Assembly (NCBI RefSeq): GCF_900129505.1
Contig: NZ_LT670818.1
Location: 6,357,001 to 6,421,000, forward strand
Reading direction: 5' to 3'
Origin: Bradyrhizobium erythrophlei
Lineage (GTDB): Bacteria; Pseudomonadota; Alphaproteobacteria; Rhizobiales; Xanthobacteraceae
DNA: 64,000 nt
Of this stretch, positions 45,444 to 55,361 are shown in pieces (the first letter of the stretch is position 1; every line of letters begins with the position of its first letter). The notes beneath the pieces were generated by a model. That model did no database searches and had not been told where the DNA came from. It was given only the letters and a program-made list of their open reading frames with translations. A program made the position numbers and the translations under genes.

Positions 45444-47138
45444 TTAAGCCGCGCGCACGCCAGCCAGGAAGACGTTGACCTCGCCGGACAGCTGTTCGGC
45501 CTGCTTGGAGAGATTGGAGGCCGCGGTGAGGACGAGGCCGGCGGCGCCGCCGGTTTCGTTAGCCGCGGCACTGACCCCGCCGATATTCGTCGTCACATCC
45601 TGCGTCGCTTTTGCCGTCTGCGTGACGTTGCGCGCGATCTCCGCGGTCGCCGCGCCCTGTTCCTCGATCGCCGAACCAATCGCGGTCGCGATCACGCTGA
45701 CTTCCTCGATCGTGGCGGTGATGCCCTGGATCGCCTCGACGGCTTCCTTGGTCGCGCTCTGGATCTGGCTGATGCGGGTGCCGATCTCCTTGGTGGCTTC
45801 GGCGGTCTGGCTTGCCAGGTCCTTGACCTCGGCGGCGACCACCGCGAAACCCCGGCCGGCCTCGCCGGCGCGCGCGGCTTCGATGGTGGCATTGAGCGCG
45901 AGCAGGTTGGTCTGTCCGGCGATATTCGAAATCAGCTCGGCCACATGCTCGATCTGCTGGGCGCCGTCGGCGAGCGCGCGCACGATGGTGTCGGTGCGGC
46001 GTGCGTTGTCGACCGCGCGGGTGGTGATATTGGCGGACTGCGCGACCTGACGGCTGATCTCGGAGATCGAGGAGGATAATTCCTCCGCGGCGGCGGCGAC
46101 CGTCTGCACGCGGTCGGAGGCTTCCGTGGCTGCGGTCGAGACAATCGTCGCCTGCTGGTTGGTGCGCGCCGCCGTGCCGGTCATGGATTGCGCGGTGGAT
46201 TCCAGTTCGGTCGATCCTGACGCCATCAGTCCGACCAGCCGGCCCACGGAAGCGTCAAAGCGGTTGGCGAGCGCGATCAGGGCTTCGCGCTTCTCGTTTT
46301 CGGCCTGCTGCTTGCTTGCGACCTGCTCGGATTCCAGTGTCCGCGCCGTCATGGCGGTCTGTCGCAGCATCTCCAGCGTTTCGGCCATGCGCCCGATCTC
46401 GTCGCCGCGTTCGGTCTCCTCGACGGCCTGGTCCAGCGATCCGCCGGCAATGCTTTGCATCCGGTTCTTCTGCCGGTCCAGCGCTCCCAGGATGTCACGG
46501 GCGATCAGCCACGACAGCAACGCCATCAGTGCCAGGACGGCGCCGCCGATTGCGCCAAGCCGCATCAGCAATGCATTCACGTCGGCATCAAGATCATCCA
46601 CATAGAGCCCATAGCTCATGATGACGTTCCACGGCGCAAAGTGGCGGACAAAGACCATTTTCGGAACCGGGACAGTCTGGCCGGGGCGGGGGTACAGATA
46701 AGAGGTGGTTCCGCCGTCGGGGCTGCTGCGGGCGGCTTTGATTTGGGCGTCCGCGATCACCACGCCGTTGGAGTCGATGGCGCCGGTGATTTTGCCCTCG
46801 AGCTGGGGATTGGCGCCATTGAGCAGCAGCGAGGTGTCGGCGTTATAGACGACGGGATAGGCCTGGCCGTTGCCGAACGTCATCTTCCTCGCGCGCTGGC
46901 GAAACTGGGCCTGCGCCTCGGGGAGCGTCATCTTTCCGGCGGTGACCTCGTCCTGCAGTGTCTGGGCGAGGCCGAACAGCATATCGACCCCGGTGTGCAG
47001 TTGGGCGATGCGGTCCTCGCGCATGCGGCTCTGGCTCAGCGAAGCCGCCAGCGCGACGATCGCGCAAACCGCCAGCGCCGCCAGGATCACCATGCTCGCG
47101 AGCTTGGTACGGATCTTCAATCGGCTCAGCAGATTCAT
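45444..47138 (-). CDS. methyl-accepting chemotaxis protein with sCache-type sensor
   Basis: A 564-residue chemoreceptor. Membrane helices at about 12-34 and 187-209 flank a periplasmic single-Cache sensor ([20 protein letters not shown], then [36 protein letters not shown]). A HAMP domain follows (210-262), then a long signalling coiled coil with the CheW/CheA-binding tip [20 protein letters not shown] and [23 protein letters not shown]. sCache sensors usually bind small carboxylates. It lacks a C-terminal CheR-binding pentapeptide (ends FLAGVRAA). No che genes nearby. Confidence 0.94.
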   Translation of the reverse strand: MNLLSRLKIRTKLASMVILAALAVCAIVALAASLSQSRMREDRIAQLHTGVDMLFGLAQTLQDEVTAGKMTLPEAQAQFRQRARKMTFGNGQAYPVVYNADTSLLLNGANPQLEGKITGAIDSNGVVIADAQIKAARSSPDGGTTSYLYPRPGQTVPVPKMVFVRHFAPWNVIMSYGLYVDDLDADVNALLMRLGAIGGAVLALMALLSWLIARDILGALDRQKNRMQSIAGGSLDQAVEETERGDEIGRMAETLEMLRQTAMTARTLESEQVASKQQAENEKREALIALANRFDASVGRLVGLMASGSTELESTAQSMTGTAARTNQQATIVSTAATEASDRVQTVAAAAEELSSSISEISRQVAQSANITTRAVDNARRTDTIVRALADGAQQIEHVAELISNIAGQTNLLALNATIEAARAGEAGRGFAVVAAEVKDLASQTAEATKEIGTRISQIQSATKEAVEAIQGITATIEEVSVIATAIGSAIEEQGAATAEIARNVTQTAKATQDVTTNIGGVSAAANETGGAAGLVLTAASNLSKQAEQLSGEVNVFLAGVRAA

Positions 47139-47259
47139 TTTTCGCCCCAGGATCTGTTTCCAAAGGGGATATCAGGTAGTCTTTTACCAAACATGAATGG
47201 GGGCTGCGGTTCGGGCCCAAGCGGTTGATGTCACGCGCCAACCGAGGCGACGGGCGTAT

Positions 47260-48504
47260 CTAGCGCCGCAGCGCCGGCACCACCAAGAACGGGATCATGC
47301 CCAGCAGCACGCTCGCCAGCGAAAATGCGATCAGCGGATTATAGCTGTGGGCCCAGTCGTGGATCAGGCCGCCGCCCCAGGAACCGAAGGCCGATCCCAG
47401 CCCGCTGCCGAACGAAATGGCGCCGTAGATCGTGCCGATGTGTTTGCCGCGAAAGATCTTCATGGCGGTGGCGCTCAGAAGCGGACCGCGCGAGCCGATC
47501 ATGCTGCCGAAACAGATGACAAAGCCCGACAGCAGCCAGAAGTTCGGATACCATTGCAGCAGCCACAGCATCACGATGCCGGCGATCGAGACGGCATAGC
47601 TGAACAGCACTGACGGCCTGCGGCCGATGATGCCGTCGAGCCAGGAGACGCCGAGCATGCCGAACAGCAGCACGATGCCGGAAAAGCCCCAGGCGGTCGC
47701 TGCCTGCAGCGGCGGGAAGCCGGCCTCGATCAGATAGGCCACGACCTGCGGCGAAATCGCGTACATGCCGATGGCGGTGAAGAAGAAGGTCGAGAACAGC
47801 GCCCAGAACGCGTGGTGGCGCATCGCGCTCAGAAGCGTCCAGCCTTCGTCGGCGACGTCGGCGGCGGCGCTCCTGGCCAGATGCGGCGCGCCGGTGGAGA
47901 ACAGCCGCCACGGCAACAGCAACAGCGGCACCAGCAGGAGCAGCGAGGCGATGCCGAAAATCTGATAGGCGTCGCGCCATCCGAGATGCTCGATCAGGAG
48001 TTGCGACGCCGGCAGCAGGATCAGGACACCCGCGCCGGTGGCGGAATAGACCACGGCCATCGCGGTCGGCAGACGCGGCCCGAACCAGCGGCCGAGCAGG
48101 ATCGAATTCGGAACATTGCCGATGAAGGCGATGCCGGTGCCGACGCAAAGCCCGAGGCTCACCTGGAACTGCCAGAGATGTTGCGAATGGGCGGCGACCA
48201 GGAACGCGCCGCCGAGCAGCAGCAGTCCGAGCGAATAGACCGATCGGGGTCCCGAGCGGTCGAACAGCCGGCCGATCAATGGCGCTGCGAGGCCGCCGGC
48301 AAGCGCGGTCAGCGAGTATACCGAGACCACCTCGGCGCGGTCCCAGCCGAAACTCTCCGAGATCGGCTTCAGGAATACGGTGAAACTCTCGCCGAGGCCG
48401 CGGCCAAACACCGACAGCGTGAAACACAGCGCCAGTACGTTGAGCGCCACGCGCGCCGGCTTTGCCGGCTTGGCGGCGATTTCCTCCACGGACGTCTTAT
48501 CCAT
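47260..48504 (-). CDS. MFS transporter
   Basis: A 414-residue inner-membrane transporter with twelve predicted helices. The family A-like motif occurs after TM2 (GRLFDRSGPRSVYSLG) and in the second half (LDGIIGRRPSVLFSY). GIAFIGNVPNSILLGRWFGP and GAISFGSGLGSAFGSWGGGLIHD resemble the oxalate:formate antiporter/monocarboxylate subfamily. Substrate unknown. Start ATG 48504. It lies 55 bp downstream of tyrS on the same strand. Confidence 0.88.
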   Translation of the reverse strand: MDKTSVEEIAAKPAKPARVALNVLALCFTLSVFGRGLGESFTVFLKPISESFGWDRAEVVSVYSLTALAGGLAAPLIGRLFDRSGPRSVYSLGLLLLGGAFLVAAHSQHLWQFQVSLGLCVGTGIAFIGNVPNSILLGRWFGPRLPTAMAVVYSATGAGVLILLPASQLLIEHLGWRDAYQIFGIASLLLLVPLLLLPWRLFSTGAPHLARSAAADVADEGWTLLSAMRHHAFWALFSTFFFTAIGMYAISPQVVAYLIEAGFPPLQAATAWGFSGIVLLFGMLGVSWLDGIIGRRPSVLFSYAVSIAGIVMLWLLQWYPNFWLLSGFVICFGSMIGSRGPLLSATAMKIFRGKHIGTIYGAISFGSGLGSAFGSWGGGLIHDWAHSYNPLIAFSLASVLLGMIPFLVVPALRR

Positions 48505-48558
48505 GCGTGCAAGGAGCGCGTTTCCGCGTCCACGAGCAAGCGTCAAAAGCGAATGCGG

Positions 48559-49812
48559 CTATGCAGGCTTGAGCAGGACGTGACGCTTCTTGCCAAGCGA
48601 CAGCTTGATCACGCCTTCCGGTGTCAGATCGGCGGTCTTGAGGACCATCTTCTCGTCGGTCACGGCGACGTCGTTGGCGCGCAAACCTCCACCCTTGATC
48701 TGCCGCCGTGCCTCGCCGTTCGAGGCGACGAGGCCCGCTTTGACGAACGCCGCCAGCACGCCCAATCCGGCTTCGAGTTCGCCGCGCGGAATTTCCACGG
48801 AGGGAAGATTTTCTGCGACGGCGCCTTCCTCAAATGTTTGCCGGGCGGTCTCGGAGGCCGTGTTCGCGGCGTCGCGGCCGTGCAGCAGAGCGGTCGCCTC
48901 CGTCGCCAGCACCTTCTTGGCCTCGTTGATCTCGGAGCCTCCGAGTGCTGCCAGCCGCGCGATCTCGTCCATCGGCAGGATCGTGAACAGTTTTAGAAAC
49001 TTGACCACGTCGGCGTCTTCGACGTTTCGCCAGTATTGCCAGAAATCGTAGGGACTGAACTGGTCGGCGTTGAGCCAGACCGCGCCCTTGGCGGTCTTGC
49101 CCATCTTGTCGCCCGAGGCCGTCGTCAACAGCGGCGTCGTCAGCGCGAACAGTTGCGGCGTCCCCATGCGGCGGCCGAGGTCGACGCCGTTGACGATGTT
49201 GCCCCACTGATCCGAGCCGCCCATCTGCAATCGGCAACCGACCCGGCGCGACAGCTCGACGAAGTCGTAGGCCTGGCAGACCATGTAGTTGAACTCGATG
49301 AAGCTCATCTCCTGCTCGCGTTCGAGGCGCAGGCGCACTGAGTCCATCGTCAACATGCGATTGACCGAAAAATGCCGGCCGATATCGCGCAGCATCTCGA
49401 TCCAGTTCAGCCTGGTCAGCCATTCGGCATTGTCCAGCATGACCGCATCGCTGGTGCCGGAGCCGTAGCGCAGCACCTTGGCGAAGACGCCGCGAATGCT
49501 CGCCTTGTTGGCTTCGATCTCCGCGACCGAGCGCAGCGCGCGGGATTCGTCCTTGCCGGAGGGATCGCCGACCATGGTGGTGCCGCCGCCCATCAGCGTG
49601 ATCGGCTTGTTGCCGCTCTGCTGCAGCCAGTGCAGCATCATCATCGTCAGGTAATTGCCGATGTGCAGCGAGGGCGCGGTGCAATCATAGCCGACATAGG
49701 CGATCGCCTCGCCCTTGGCAGCGAGCGCGTCGAGGCCTTCAAAATCGGAACATTGATGGATGAAGCCGCGTTCCTGCAGCACATTGAGAAAATCCGATTT
49801 AAAAGCAGTCAT
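48559..49812 (-). CDS. tyrS: tyrosyl-tRNA synthetase
   Basis: A 417-residue class I synthetase that charges tRNA-Tyr. HIGH-type motif [10 protein letters not shown], tyrosine-binding [20 protein letters not shown], and a KMSKS-type loop read as [14 protein letters not shown]. The C-terminal 80 residues form an S4-like RNA-binding domain ([23 protein letters not shown]). Length is normal. It diverges from anmK with a 159-bp gap that includes a TATAAT-like -10 on this strand. Confidence 0.97.
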   Translation of the reverse strand: MTAFKSDFLNVLQERGFIHQCSDFEGLDALAAKGEAIAYVGYDCTAPSLHIGNYLTMMMLHWLQQSGNKPITLMGGGTTMVGDPSGKDESRALRSVAEIEANKASIRGVFAKVLRYGSGTSDAVMLDNAEWLTRLNWIEMLRDIGRHFSVNRMLTMDSVRLRLEREQEMSFIEFNYMVCQAYDFVELSRRVGCRLQMGGSDQWGNIVNGVDLGRRMGTPQLFALTTPLLTTASGDKMGKTAKGAVWLNADQFSPYDFWQYWRNVEDADVVKFLKLFTILPMDEIARLAALGGSEINEAKKVLATEATALLHGRDAANTASETARQTFEEGAVAENLPSVEIPRGELEAGLGVLAAFVKAGLVASNGEARRQIKGGGLRANDVAVTDEKMVLKTADLTPEGVIKLSLGKKRHVLLKPA

Positions 49813-49906
49813 TTGTGTGCGACTCTGATCATTCTAATTTCAGGGTATTTTCGGGGTTTTGCGGAACCCTGAGGATACAGGCTGCCGCTGGGACGCGCGC
49901 TGTGGC

Positions 49907-49933
49907 ATTATAAGAAGTGCTTGTTTGACGCAA
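49907..49933 (-). promoter_or_regulatory. candidate sigma-70 promoter of tyrS
   Basis: Minus strand TTGCGT (49933-49928), 15-bp spacer, TATAAT (49912-49907, perfect). The spacing is shorter than the usual 17, but the -10 is exact. The leader to the tyrS ATG would be about 90 nt. Confidence 0.45.
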
Positions 49934-49971
49934 GCAGGGCGTCAGGGCAGCAGGAAGCTTGCGAAGGCACC

Positions 49972-51081
49972 ATGGCGACAATGTTGACGGCAATCGGTCT
50001 GATGAGCGGCACCTCGCTCGACGGGGTCGACGTCGCCTTGATCGAGACCGACGGCAGGCGGGTCAAGGCGTTCGGACCGTCCGGCTACCGGCCTTATACC
50101 GACAGGGAACGCAGCCTGTTGCGCGAGGCCCTGACGGAGGCCGTCAACCTGAGCCAGCGCGACGCGCGGCCGGGGGTCCTGCGCGAGGCCGAGCGCGCGG
50201 TCACGGTTGCCCATGCCGAAGCCATTGCCGCCTTTACCGCGCAGAACCGGATCGACTCCGGGGATATCGATATTGTCGGCTTTCACGGCCAGACCGTGCT
50301 GCACCGCCCGCAGCAGAAAATGACGGTACAGATCGGCGACGCCGCGGCGCTCGCCAAGGCGATCCATATCCCGGTCATGCATGATTTCCGCGCCGCCGAC
50401 GTCGCCGCCGGTGGGCAGGGCGCCCCCTTCGTGCCGGTCTATCACCGGGCGCTCGCCCAATCGCTCGATCGCGAGGGCCCGATGGTCGTGGTCAATATCG
50501 GCGGCGTCTCCAACATTACCTATATCGACGGCGCCGACACTCTGATCGCCTGCGATACCGGCCCCGGCAACGCCCTGCTCGACGACTTCATGCTCCGCAC
50601 CATGAGCCAGCCGTTCGATTGCGAGGGCCGCACCGCCGCGCAAGGTGCGGTGGACGTGGCATGGGTCGTTCGCGCCATGGAGCACGGGTTTTTCGCGCTG
50701 CCGCCGCCGAAGTCGCTCGACCGCAACGATTTTGCCTCGCTGAAGCTGCCGCCGATGTCTCCGGCCGACGGCGCGGCGACGCTGACCGCCTTCACCGCCG
50801 AAGCCATCGCCCGGATCGCGCCGTTATTGCCGAAGGAGCCGCTGAGCTGGATCGTGGCCGGCGGCGGCGCCCGCAACCTCACCTTGCTGCGGATGCTGCG
50901 GGAGCGGCTGGCCCCCGCCACCGTCGAGGCGGCCGAAGCGCTCGGCTGGTCGGCCGACGCCATCGAGGCGCAGGCCTTTGGGTTTCTGGCCGCGCGCGGC
51001 CTGAAAGGCCTGCCCCTGAGCTATCCCGCCACGACAGGGGTGCCGATCCCGATGACCGGCGGGGTGATCGCAAGGCCGTGA
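49972..51081 (+). CDS. anmK: anhydro-N-acetylmuramic acid kinase
   Basis: A 369-residue sugar kinase of the ASKHA fold that opens and phosphorylates 1,6-anhydro-MurNAc to MurNAc-6-P during cell-wall recycling. Seen: AIGLMSGTSLDGVDVALIET (phosphate loop), VGFHGQTVLHRP, PVMHDFRAADVAAGGQGAP (catalytic Asp in the DFR motif), VNIGGVSNITY, CDTGPGNALLDD and VAGGGARNLTLL. ATG 49972 has GAAGG upstream. Divergent from tyrS, a common pairing in Rhizobiales. Confidence 0.95.
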   Translation: MATMLTAIGLMSGTSLDGVDVALIETDGRRVKAFGPSGYRPYTDRERSLLREALTEAVNLSQRDARPGVLREAERAVTVAHAEAIAAFTAQNRIDSGDIDIVGFHGQTVLHRPQQKMTVQIGDAAALAKAIHIPVMHDFRAADVAAGGQGAPFVPVYHRALAQSLDREGPMVVVNIGGVSNITYIDGADTLIACDTGPGNALLDDFMLRTMSQPFDCEGRTAAQGAVDVAWVVRAMEHGFFALPPPKSLDRNDFASLKLPPMSPADGAATLTAFTAEAIARIAPLLPKEPLSWIVAGGGARNLTLLRMLRERLAPATVEAAEALGWSADAIEAQAFGFLAARGLKGLPLSYPATTGVPIPMTGGVIARP

Positions 51082-51119
51082 TCAATTGCCGTTGATGCCG
51101 GTACCACGCGCTTGACGGA

Positions 51120-51157
51120 TTCATGCAGATGCATTTAATTAAATGCATCTGCATGAA
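51120..51157. promoter_or_regulatory. perfect 38-bp palindrome overlapping the GST promoter
   Basis: Bases 51120-51157 are an exact palindrome; each 19-base half reads TTCATGCAGATGCATTTAA. It has AT-rich centre TTTAATTAAA and nested ATGCAT elements. Upstream is a -35-like TTGACG (51112-51117), and 17 bp later TTAATT inside the palindrome centre could be the -10, so a bound repressor would block RNA polymerase. The GST ATG is at 51172. No regulator gene adjoins it. It could also form a cruciform. Confidence 0.85.
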
Positions 51158-51171
51158 CAGCGAGATCCACC

Positions 51172-51846
51172 ATGGCCGCGCCGTTAAAACTGATCAGCCA
51201 TAAGCTCTGTCCCTATGTGCAGCGCGCGGTGATCGCGCTGACCGAGAAGGGCGTGGCCTTCGAGCGGGTCGATATCGATCTTGCCAACAAGCCGGACTGG
51301 TTTTTGGCGATTTCGCCGCTCGGCAAGACGCCGGTGCTTCAGGTCGGCGATATCCCGATCTTCGAGTCCGCGGTGATCCTGGAATATCTGGAAGAGACCC
51401 AGCCAAACCCCTTGCATCCGGCCGATCCGCTGCGCCGCGCGGAGCATCGCGGCTGGATCGAATTCGGCTCGACGGTACTCGCGGATATCGCGGGCTTCTA
51501 CGCGGCACCTGACGAAGCGACATTCACCGCCAAGACGTCGCAACTCGAGCAGCGCTTTGCGCGACTGGAGGCGCGTGTCGCCGCCGCGCCGTGGTTCGAC
51601 GGCGAACACTTCTCGCTGGTCGACGCCGTGTTCGGTCCGGCGTTCCGCTATTTCGATGTATTCGATGCCATCGGTGATTTTGGGATTCTCTCTGACAAGC
51701 CGACGCTGGCGCGCTGGCGCAAATCGCTCGCGGCGCGGCCATCGGTGCGCTCGGCCGTCAGCGCCGATTATCCAGCGTTGCTGCGCGCCTTCATCGAGCG
51801 AAGGAATTCGTGGCTGTCAGCGTTGCAGGCGCGCGCCGCGGCCTGA
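51172..51846 (+). CDS. glutathione S-transferase family protein
   Basis: A 224-residue two-domain GST. The N-terminal thioredoxin-fold has a Cys-type active site LCPYVQRA (as in omega/SspA-like GSTs), then SPLGKTPVLQVGD (cis-Pro) and IFESAVILEYLEE (glutathione gamma-Glu site). The C-terminal helical domain includes PWFDGEHFSLVDAVFGPAFR. Cys-type enzymes do thiol-transfer rather than conjugation. The gene stands alone behind the 38-bp palindrome, so it is probably inducible. Confidence 0.93.
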   Translation: MAAPLKLISHKLCPYVQRAVIALTEKGVAFERVDIDLANKPDWFLAISPLGKTPVLQVGDIPIFESAVILEYLEETQPNPLHPADPLRRAEHRGWIEFGSTVLADIAGFYAAPDEATFTAKTSQLEQRFARLEARVAAAPWFDGEHFSLVDAVFGPAFRYFDVFDAIGDFGILSDKPTLARWRKSLAARPSVRSAVSADYPALLRAFIERRNSWLSALQARAAA

Positions 51847-51890
51847 CTGCAAAGCCGGAATCGTGTCGCGGGAGCGAACCACCAGTGTCA

Positions 51891-51982
51891 TCGCCCGGCT
51901 GGCCGGGCGACCCAATATTCCACACACGATGGTGACTAGCCGAAAGGCCGCAGCGTACTGGATCACCCGCCTTCGCGGGTGA
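51891..51982. repeat. Bradyrhizobium-type intergenic palindromic repeat
   Basis: Two hairpins about 50 bp apart: TCGCCCGG-CTGG-CCGGGCGA (51891-51910) and TCACCCGC-CTTC-GCGGGTGA (51963-51982), both perfect 8-bp stems. I recognise the surrounding text (CCCAATATTCCA, GCGTACTGGATCACCCGC) as a dispersed repeat common in this family. It lies between the GST gene (plus) and the hydrolase gene (minus) and may also help end transcription. Confidence 0.7.
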
Positions 51983-52007
51983 CGACGGCGTGAATTCTAC
52001 CCGACGC

Positions 52008-52655
52008 TCACCGAACGTTGGCGAGCCGCATGTCGAGATAGCCGGTCACCGTTTCCATCAGCGGCTCAAGCTTGCCGTCGAAGAAATGGTTGGCGCCGGG
52101 GATGATCTGCTGGTCGATCACGATGCCCTTCTGGGTCTTGAGCTTCTCGACCAGCGTGTTGACGTCCTTCGGCGGCACCACGGCATCCTTCTCGCCATGC
52201 ACGATCAGGCCTGAGGACGGGCAGGGCGCGAGGAAGGAGAAGTCGTAGAGATTGGCGGGCGGCGCGATCGAGATGAAGCCTTCGACCTCCGGCCGGCGCA
52301 TCAGAAGCTGCATGCCGATCCAGGCGCCGAACGAGAAGCCGGCGACCCAGCAGGCGCGCGCTTCCGGGTTGATGGTCTGCGCCCAGTCGAGCGCGGAAGC
52401 CGCGTCGGATAGCTCGCCGGTGCCGTGATCGAACGATCCCTGGCTGCGGCCGACGCCACGGAAATTGAAACGCAGTACGGAAAATCCGCGATGCGCGAAC
52501 GCGTAGTAGCACTGGTAGACGATCTGGTGATTCATCGTGCCGTGAAACTGCGGATGCGGGTGCAGGATCATCGCGATCGGCGCGTTCTTCTGTTTCGCCG
52601 GGTGGTAGCGGCCTTCGAGGCGGCCTGCGGGGCCGGTGAAAATGACTTCAGGCAT
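52008..52655 (-). CDS. alpha/beta hydrolase
   Basis: A 215-residue serine hydrolase without signal peptide. Nucleophile elbow GFSFGAWIG, oxyanion region HPHPQFHGTMNHQIVY, a RFNFRGVGRSQG loop, an acidic residue in HGEKDAVVPPKDV, and catalytic His in GANHFFDGKLE. This matches a compact dienelactone-hydrolase-like group of small alpha/beta proteins conserved in Rhizobiales; substrate unknown. Terminal text (GYLDMRLANVR) is typical of that group. Confidence 0.87.
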   Translation of the reverse strand: MPEVIFTGPAGRLEGRYHPAKQKNAPIAMILHPHPQFHGTMNHQIVYQCYYAFAHRGFSVLRFNFRGVGRSQGSFDHGTGELSDAASALDWAQTINPEARACWVAGFSFGAWIGMQLLMRRPEVEGFISIAPPANLYDFSFLAPCPSSGLIVHGEKDAVVPPKDVNTLVEKLKTQKGIVIDQQIIPGANHFFDGKLEPLMETVTGYLDMRLANVR

Positions 52656-52935
52656 TGGTGGTCCTTGGCAAGATCAACCGACTTTTGCGGGCCCCATCTG
52701 CGGACGAAACCTCGCGGAAGATGAAGGGGTTGATCAGACGTCGTTGGGCGTTGCGCGAACGGCGCCTGGTGAACTGGAGGCCGCGTTCTAGCATGAGGCG
52801 AGGGGCAAAAAGCAAGGCTTTTGTGCACCGGGCGCCTTGCGCGGCGGCGCGGCGACCCAGGATTAACGTTTTGCGCCGGCGGGAGAATTTCCCGCGGCCC
52901 GGTGTCCGGGCGGCCAGCCGCCGCAGCCGGCGCCG

Positions 52936-53928
52936 CTAGCGGCGTGCCGCGTTTGTGCTTGCTACCGGCGCGGGATCGGCGGCGAGCGCTTCGATCGAAG
53001 CGACCGCGTGGCGGTAGCGGCGGCTGCCGGAAATAGCTTCACCCGTATCGAGCATCAGTTCGAAGTCTCCGTTCGGGCCGGCCTTAAGCCCGGTCACGCG
53101 GGAAAGGTTAACCAGCCGCGTCCGGTGCACCCGCACGATGTTGAATTTTGTCAGCCGCGCTTCCTCAGCCGCAAGCGTTCCCCGCACCAGGTGGGTGCGG
53201 CTGTCGGCCATGCAATATTCCACATAGTTTCCCGCCGAGCCGATCGTCACGACGTCGCGCGGTTCGATGCGGATGCGCGACGACCCATCGCGGAGCCAAA
53301 CCATGTCTGCCGCCACGGATGCAGAGTCCGCTTGCGGTGTTGTGACGACCGACCGGGCTTGCGGAGCTGCGCGGCGGCTATCGATCAGCCACAGCGCGCC
53401 CCCGATCAACAGGCAGGTCATGACGTCCTTGCGGAATTCATAGATCAGGGTCGCCAGCGAGAAGTGAAAATCGTAAGTGCCACCGGCCAGGAACATCACC
53501 GCCTTGCGAAGGCCGACCATGCCGGCGATGTGCAGGCTCGAGAAGGCAATAATCGCGGCCACCGCAAGGCCGAGGCGAAGCGGCCATCGCGACACGTCGC
53601 GCATCCGCCGCACCGCGAAGAACAGTACCGGCGCGACCGCGATGATCGTGACGATGCTCGACATCTCCCAGAATAGCGGCGTGCGGAAATTATAGACGGC
53701 GCCGCGCCAGGCGGCGTCTTGCGCCGCGGACAACGCATTGACGACCCCGATACCCAGCGAGATCGCGGCAACCACGCCATAGAACAGCCAGTCGACGCCG
53801 GATATCGCGCGAAGCCCGCCACCGGTCACAGCGGGACTGACCTCGTCCTGGCTGGTTCGGTTCTGGTCCCAAAACGGACCGGCGCTGGACCTTTCCCGCG
53901 CATGCTTGACATCACTCATGCTGTTCAT
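52936..53928 (-). CDS. membrane-bound LytTR-family transcriptional regulator
   Basis: About 330 residues. Four membrane helices in the first half (about 47-67, 86-108, 120-142 and 165-185: VDWLFYGVVAAISLGIGVVN and others), then a LytTR DNA-binding domain (225-320): IEPRDVVTIGSAGNYVEYCM, RGTLAAEEARLTKFNIVRVH, RTRLVNLSRV and SGSRRYRHAV. It probably senses a membrane signal and acts directly on DNA without a partner kinase. The start is uncertain (GTG 53931, ATG 53928 or 53919); no good ribosome site. No target is obvious nearby. Confidence 0.88.
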   Translation of the reverse strand: MNSMSDVKHARERSSAGPFWDQNRTSQDEVSPAVTGGGLRAISGVDWLFYGVVAAISLGIGVVNALSAAQDAAWRGAVYNFRTPLFWEMSSIVTIIAVAPVLFFAVRRMRDVSRWPLRLGLAVAAIIAFSSLHIAGMVGLRKAVMFLAGGTYDFHFSLATLIYEFRKDVMTCLLIGGALWLIDSRRAAPQARSVVTTPQADSASVAADMVWLRDGSSRIRIEPRDVVTIGSAGNYVEYCMADSRTHLVRGTLAAEEARLTKFNIVRVHRTRLVNLSRVTGLKAGPNGDFELMLDTGEAISGSRRYRHAVASIEALAADPAPVASTNAARR

Positions 53929-54111
53929 CACGCGTTCGGGGAGCGGCCTATGGAGCGATGGATTATATCACGTTCGCTCGGCAATGCTCCGAACGAGAGG
54001 CCCGCCTGTCCTGGAAGTTCCATATCGGGGATCGCACATCAAGTGTGTGGCGTCCGGCCCGTGCAATCGGCACCATGATTTGCGGTTCAAGGAAAAGTGC
54101 TAAGACGGCCC

Positions 54112-55278
54112 ATGCCCGATTGCGTCTATCTCGACTGGAATGCGACGACCCCGCTTCGTCCCGAAGCGCGGGGGGCGATGGCTGCGGCTTGGGATCTCCC
54201 GGGCAATCCGTCCTCTGTTCATGAAGAGGGCCGAAAGGCCCGCCGGCTGGTGGAGGATGCCCGCGCGGCGGTCGCCGGCGCCGTCGGCGCGCTGCCGCGC
54301 GATGTGGTGTTCACCTCGGGTGGAACCGAGGCCAACGCGCTGGCGCTGACGCCAGGGCTGCGGCGGAAGTCCGGGCTTGCCGTCCAGCGGCTGGTGGTAT
54401 CGGCAATCGAGCACGCCTCGGTGCTCGCCGGCGGGCGGTTTGCGTCCGAGGCGATCACTGCGGTCGGCGTATCCGATTCCGGCCTTCTGCATCTCGATCG
54501 TCTGCGCGAGGCCCTTGCGGGCGGTCCGCCGGCGCTGGTTTCGGTGATGCTGGCCAACAATGAAACCGGTGCGGTGCAGCCGATCGCTGAGGCGGCGGAG
54601 ATCGTGCACGCCGCAGGCGGTGTGCTGCATGTCGATGCGATACAAGGGTTCGGAAAAATACCATTTGATATCAGTGTATTGAACGCTGACCTTGTGACGG
54701 TTTCGGCGCACAAGATCGGTGGTCCGAAGGGGGTGGGTGCCCTGGTTTGGGCCGAGGGCGTGCAGGGGCTTGAACCACTGCTGCGCGGCGGCGGCCAGGA
54801 GCGCGGCCATCGGGCCGGAACCGAGAACGTCGCGGGAATTGCGGGTTTCGGCGCGGCGGTGACGGCGGCCGTCGCCGCCTTGGAAAAGGATGCCATCCGC
54901 CTCGAAAGCCTGCGGAATCGGCTGGAAACCGGCCTGCGCCAGACCCCGGGTGCCCTGATCTTCTCGCGGGGCGTTCGACGGTTACCTAATACCACCTTGT
55001 TCACGGTTCCTGGCCTTCGGGCCGAGACCGCCGTGATTGGCTTCGACCTTGGGGGGATTGCGGTTTCCTCAGGCTCCGCCTGCTCCTCGGGCAAGGTACA
55101 GCCGTCGCATGTGCTGGAAGCCATGGGTTTTGGCCGAGAATTGGCGCAGGGAGCGGTGCGGCTCAGTCTTGGCTGGTCTACGTGCGAAGCGGATATAGAT
55201 CGCTGCCTGGAGGCTTGGCGAAAGCTCGCGGGGACCTTAACTAAGAGGGGCGACGAAACACTGCTTGAACGATTCTAA
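54112..55278 (+). CDS. group I cysteine desulfurase (IscS/NifS-like)
   Basis: A 388-residue PLP enzyme that takes sulfur from cysteine for Fe-S clusters. VYLDWNATTPLRPEA at the start, FTSGGTEANALAL, SAIEHASVL, the Schiff-base Lys in VSAHKIGGPKGVGALV, GGGQERGHRAGTENVAGI, and the active Cys in GSACSSGKVQPSH (group I loop). Downstream, sufB starts 84 bp later, so it opens the suf operon and coexists with group II SufS in it. ATG 54112 chosen; GTG 54097 lies very close to its AAGGA. Confidence 0.95.
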   Translation: MPDCVYLDWNATTPLRPEARGAMAAAWDLPGNPSSVHEEGRKARRLVEDARAAVAGAVGALPRDVVFTSGGTEANALALTPGLRRKSGLAVQRLVVSAIEHASVLAGGRFASEAITAVGVSDSGLLHLDRLREALAGGPPALVSVMLANNETGAVQPIAEAAEIVHAAGGVLHVDAIQGFGKIPFDISVLNADLVTVSAHKIGGPKGVGALVWAEGVQGLEPLLRGGGQERGHRAGTENVAGIAGFGAAVTAAVAALEKDAIRLESLRNRLETGLRQTPGALIFSRGVRRLPNTTLFTVPGLRAETAVIGFDLGGIAVSSGSACSSGKVQPSHVLEAMGFGRELAQGAVRLSLGWSTCEADIDRCLEAWRKLAGTLTKRGDETLLERF

Positions 55279-55361
55279 GCAGGTGATTTCCTCCAAGAAA
55301 CATCGTAATAGACTTTTTGAAGTATCCACCGCGGTCCTTGAAACCGCGAGCGGAGGATGGA

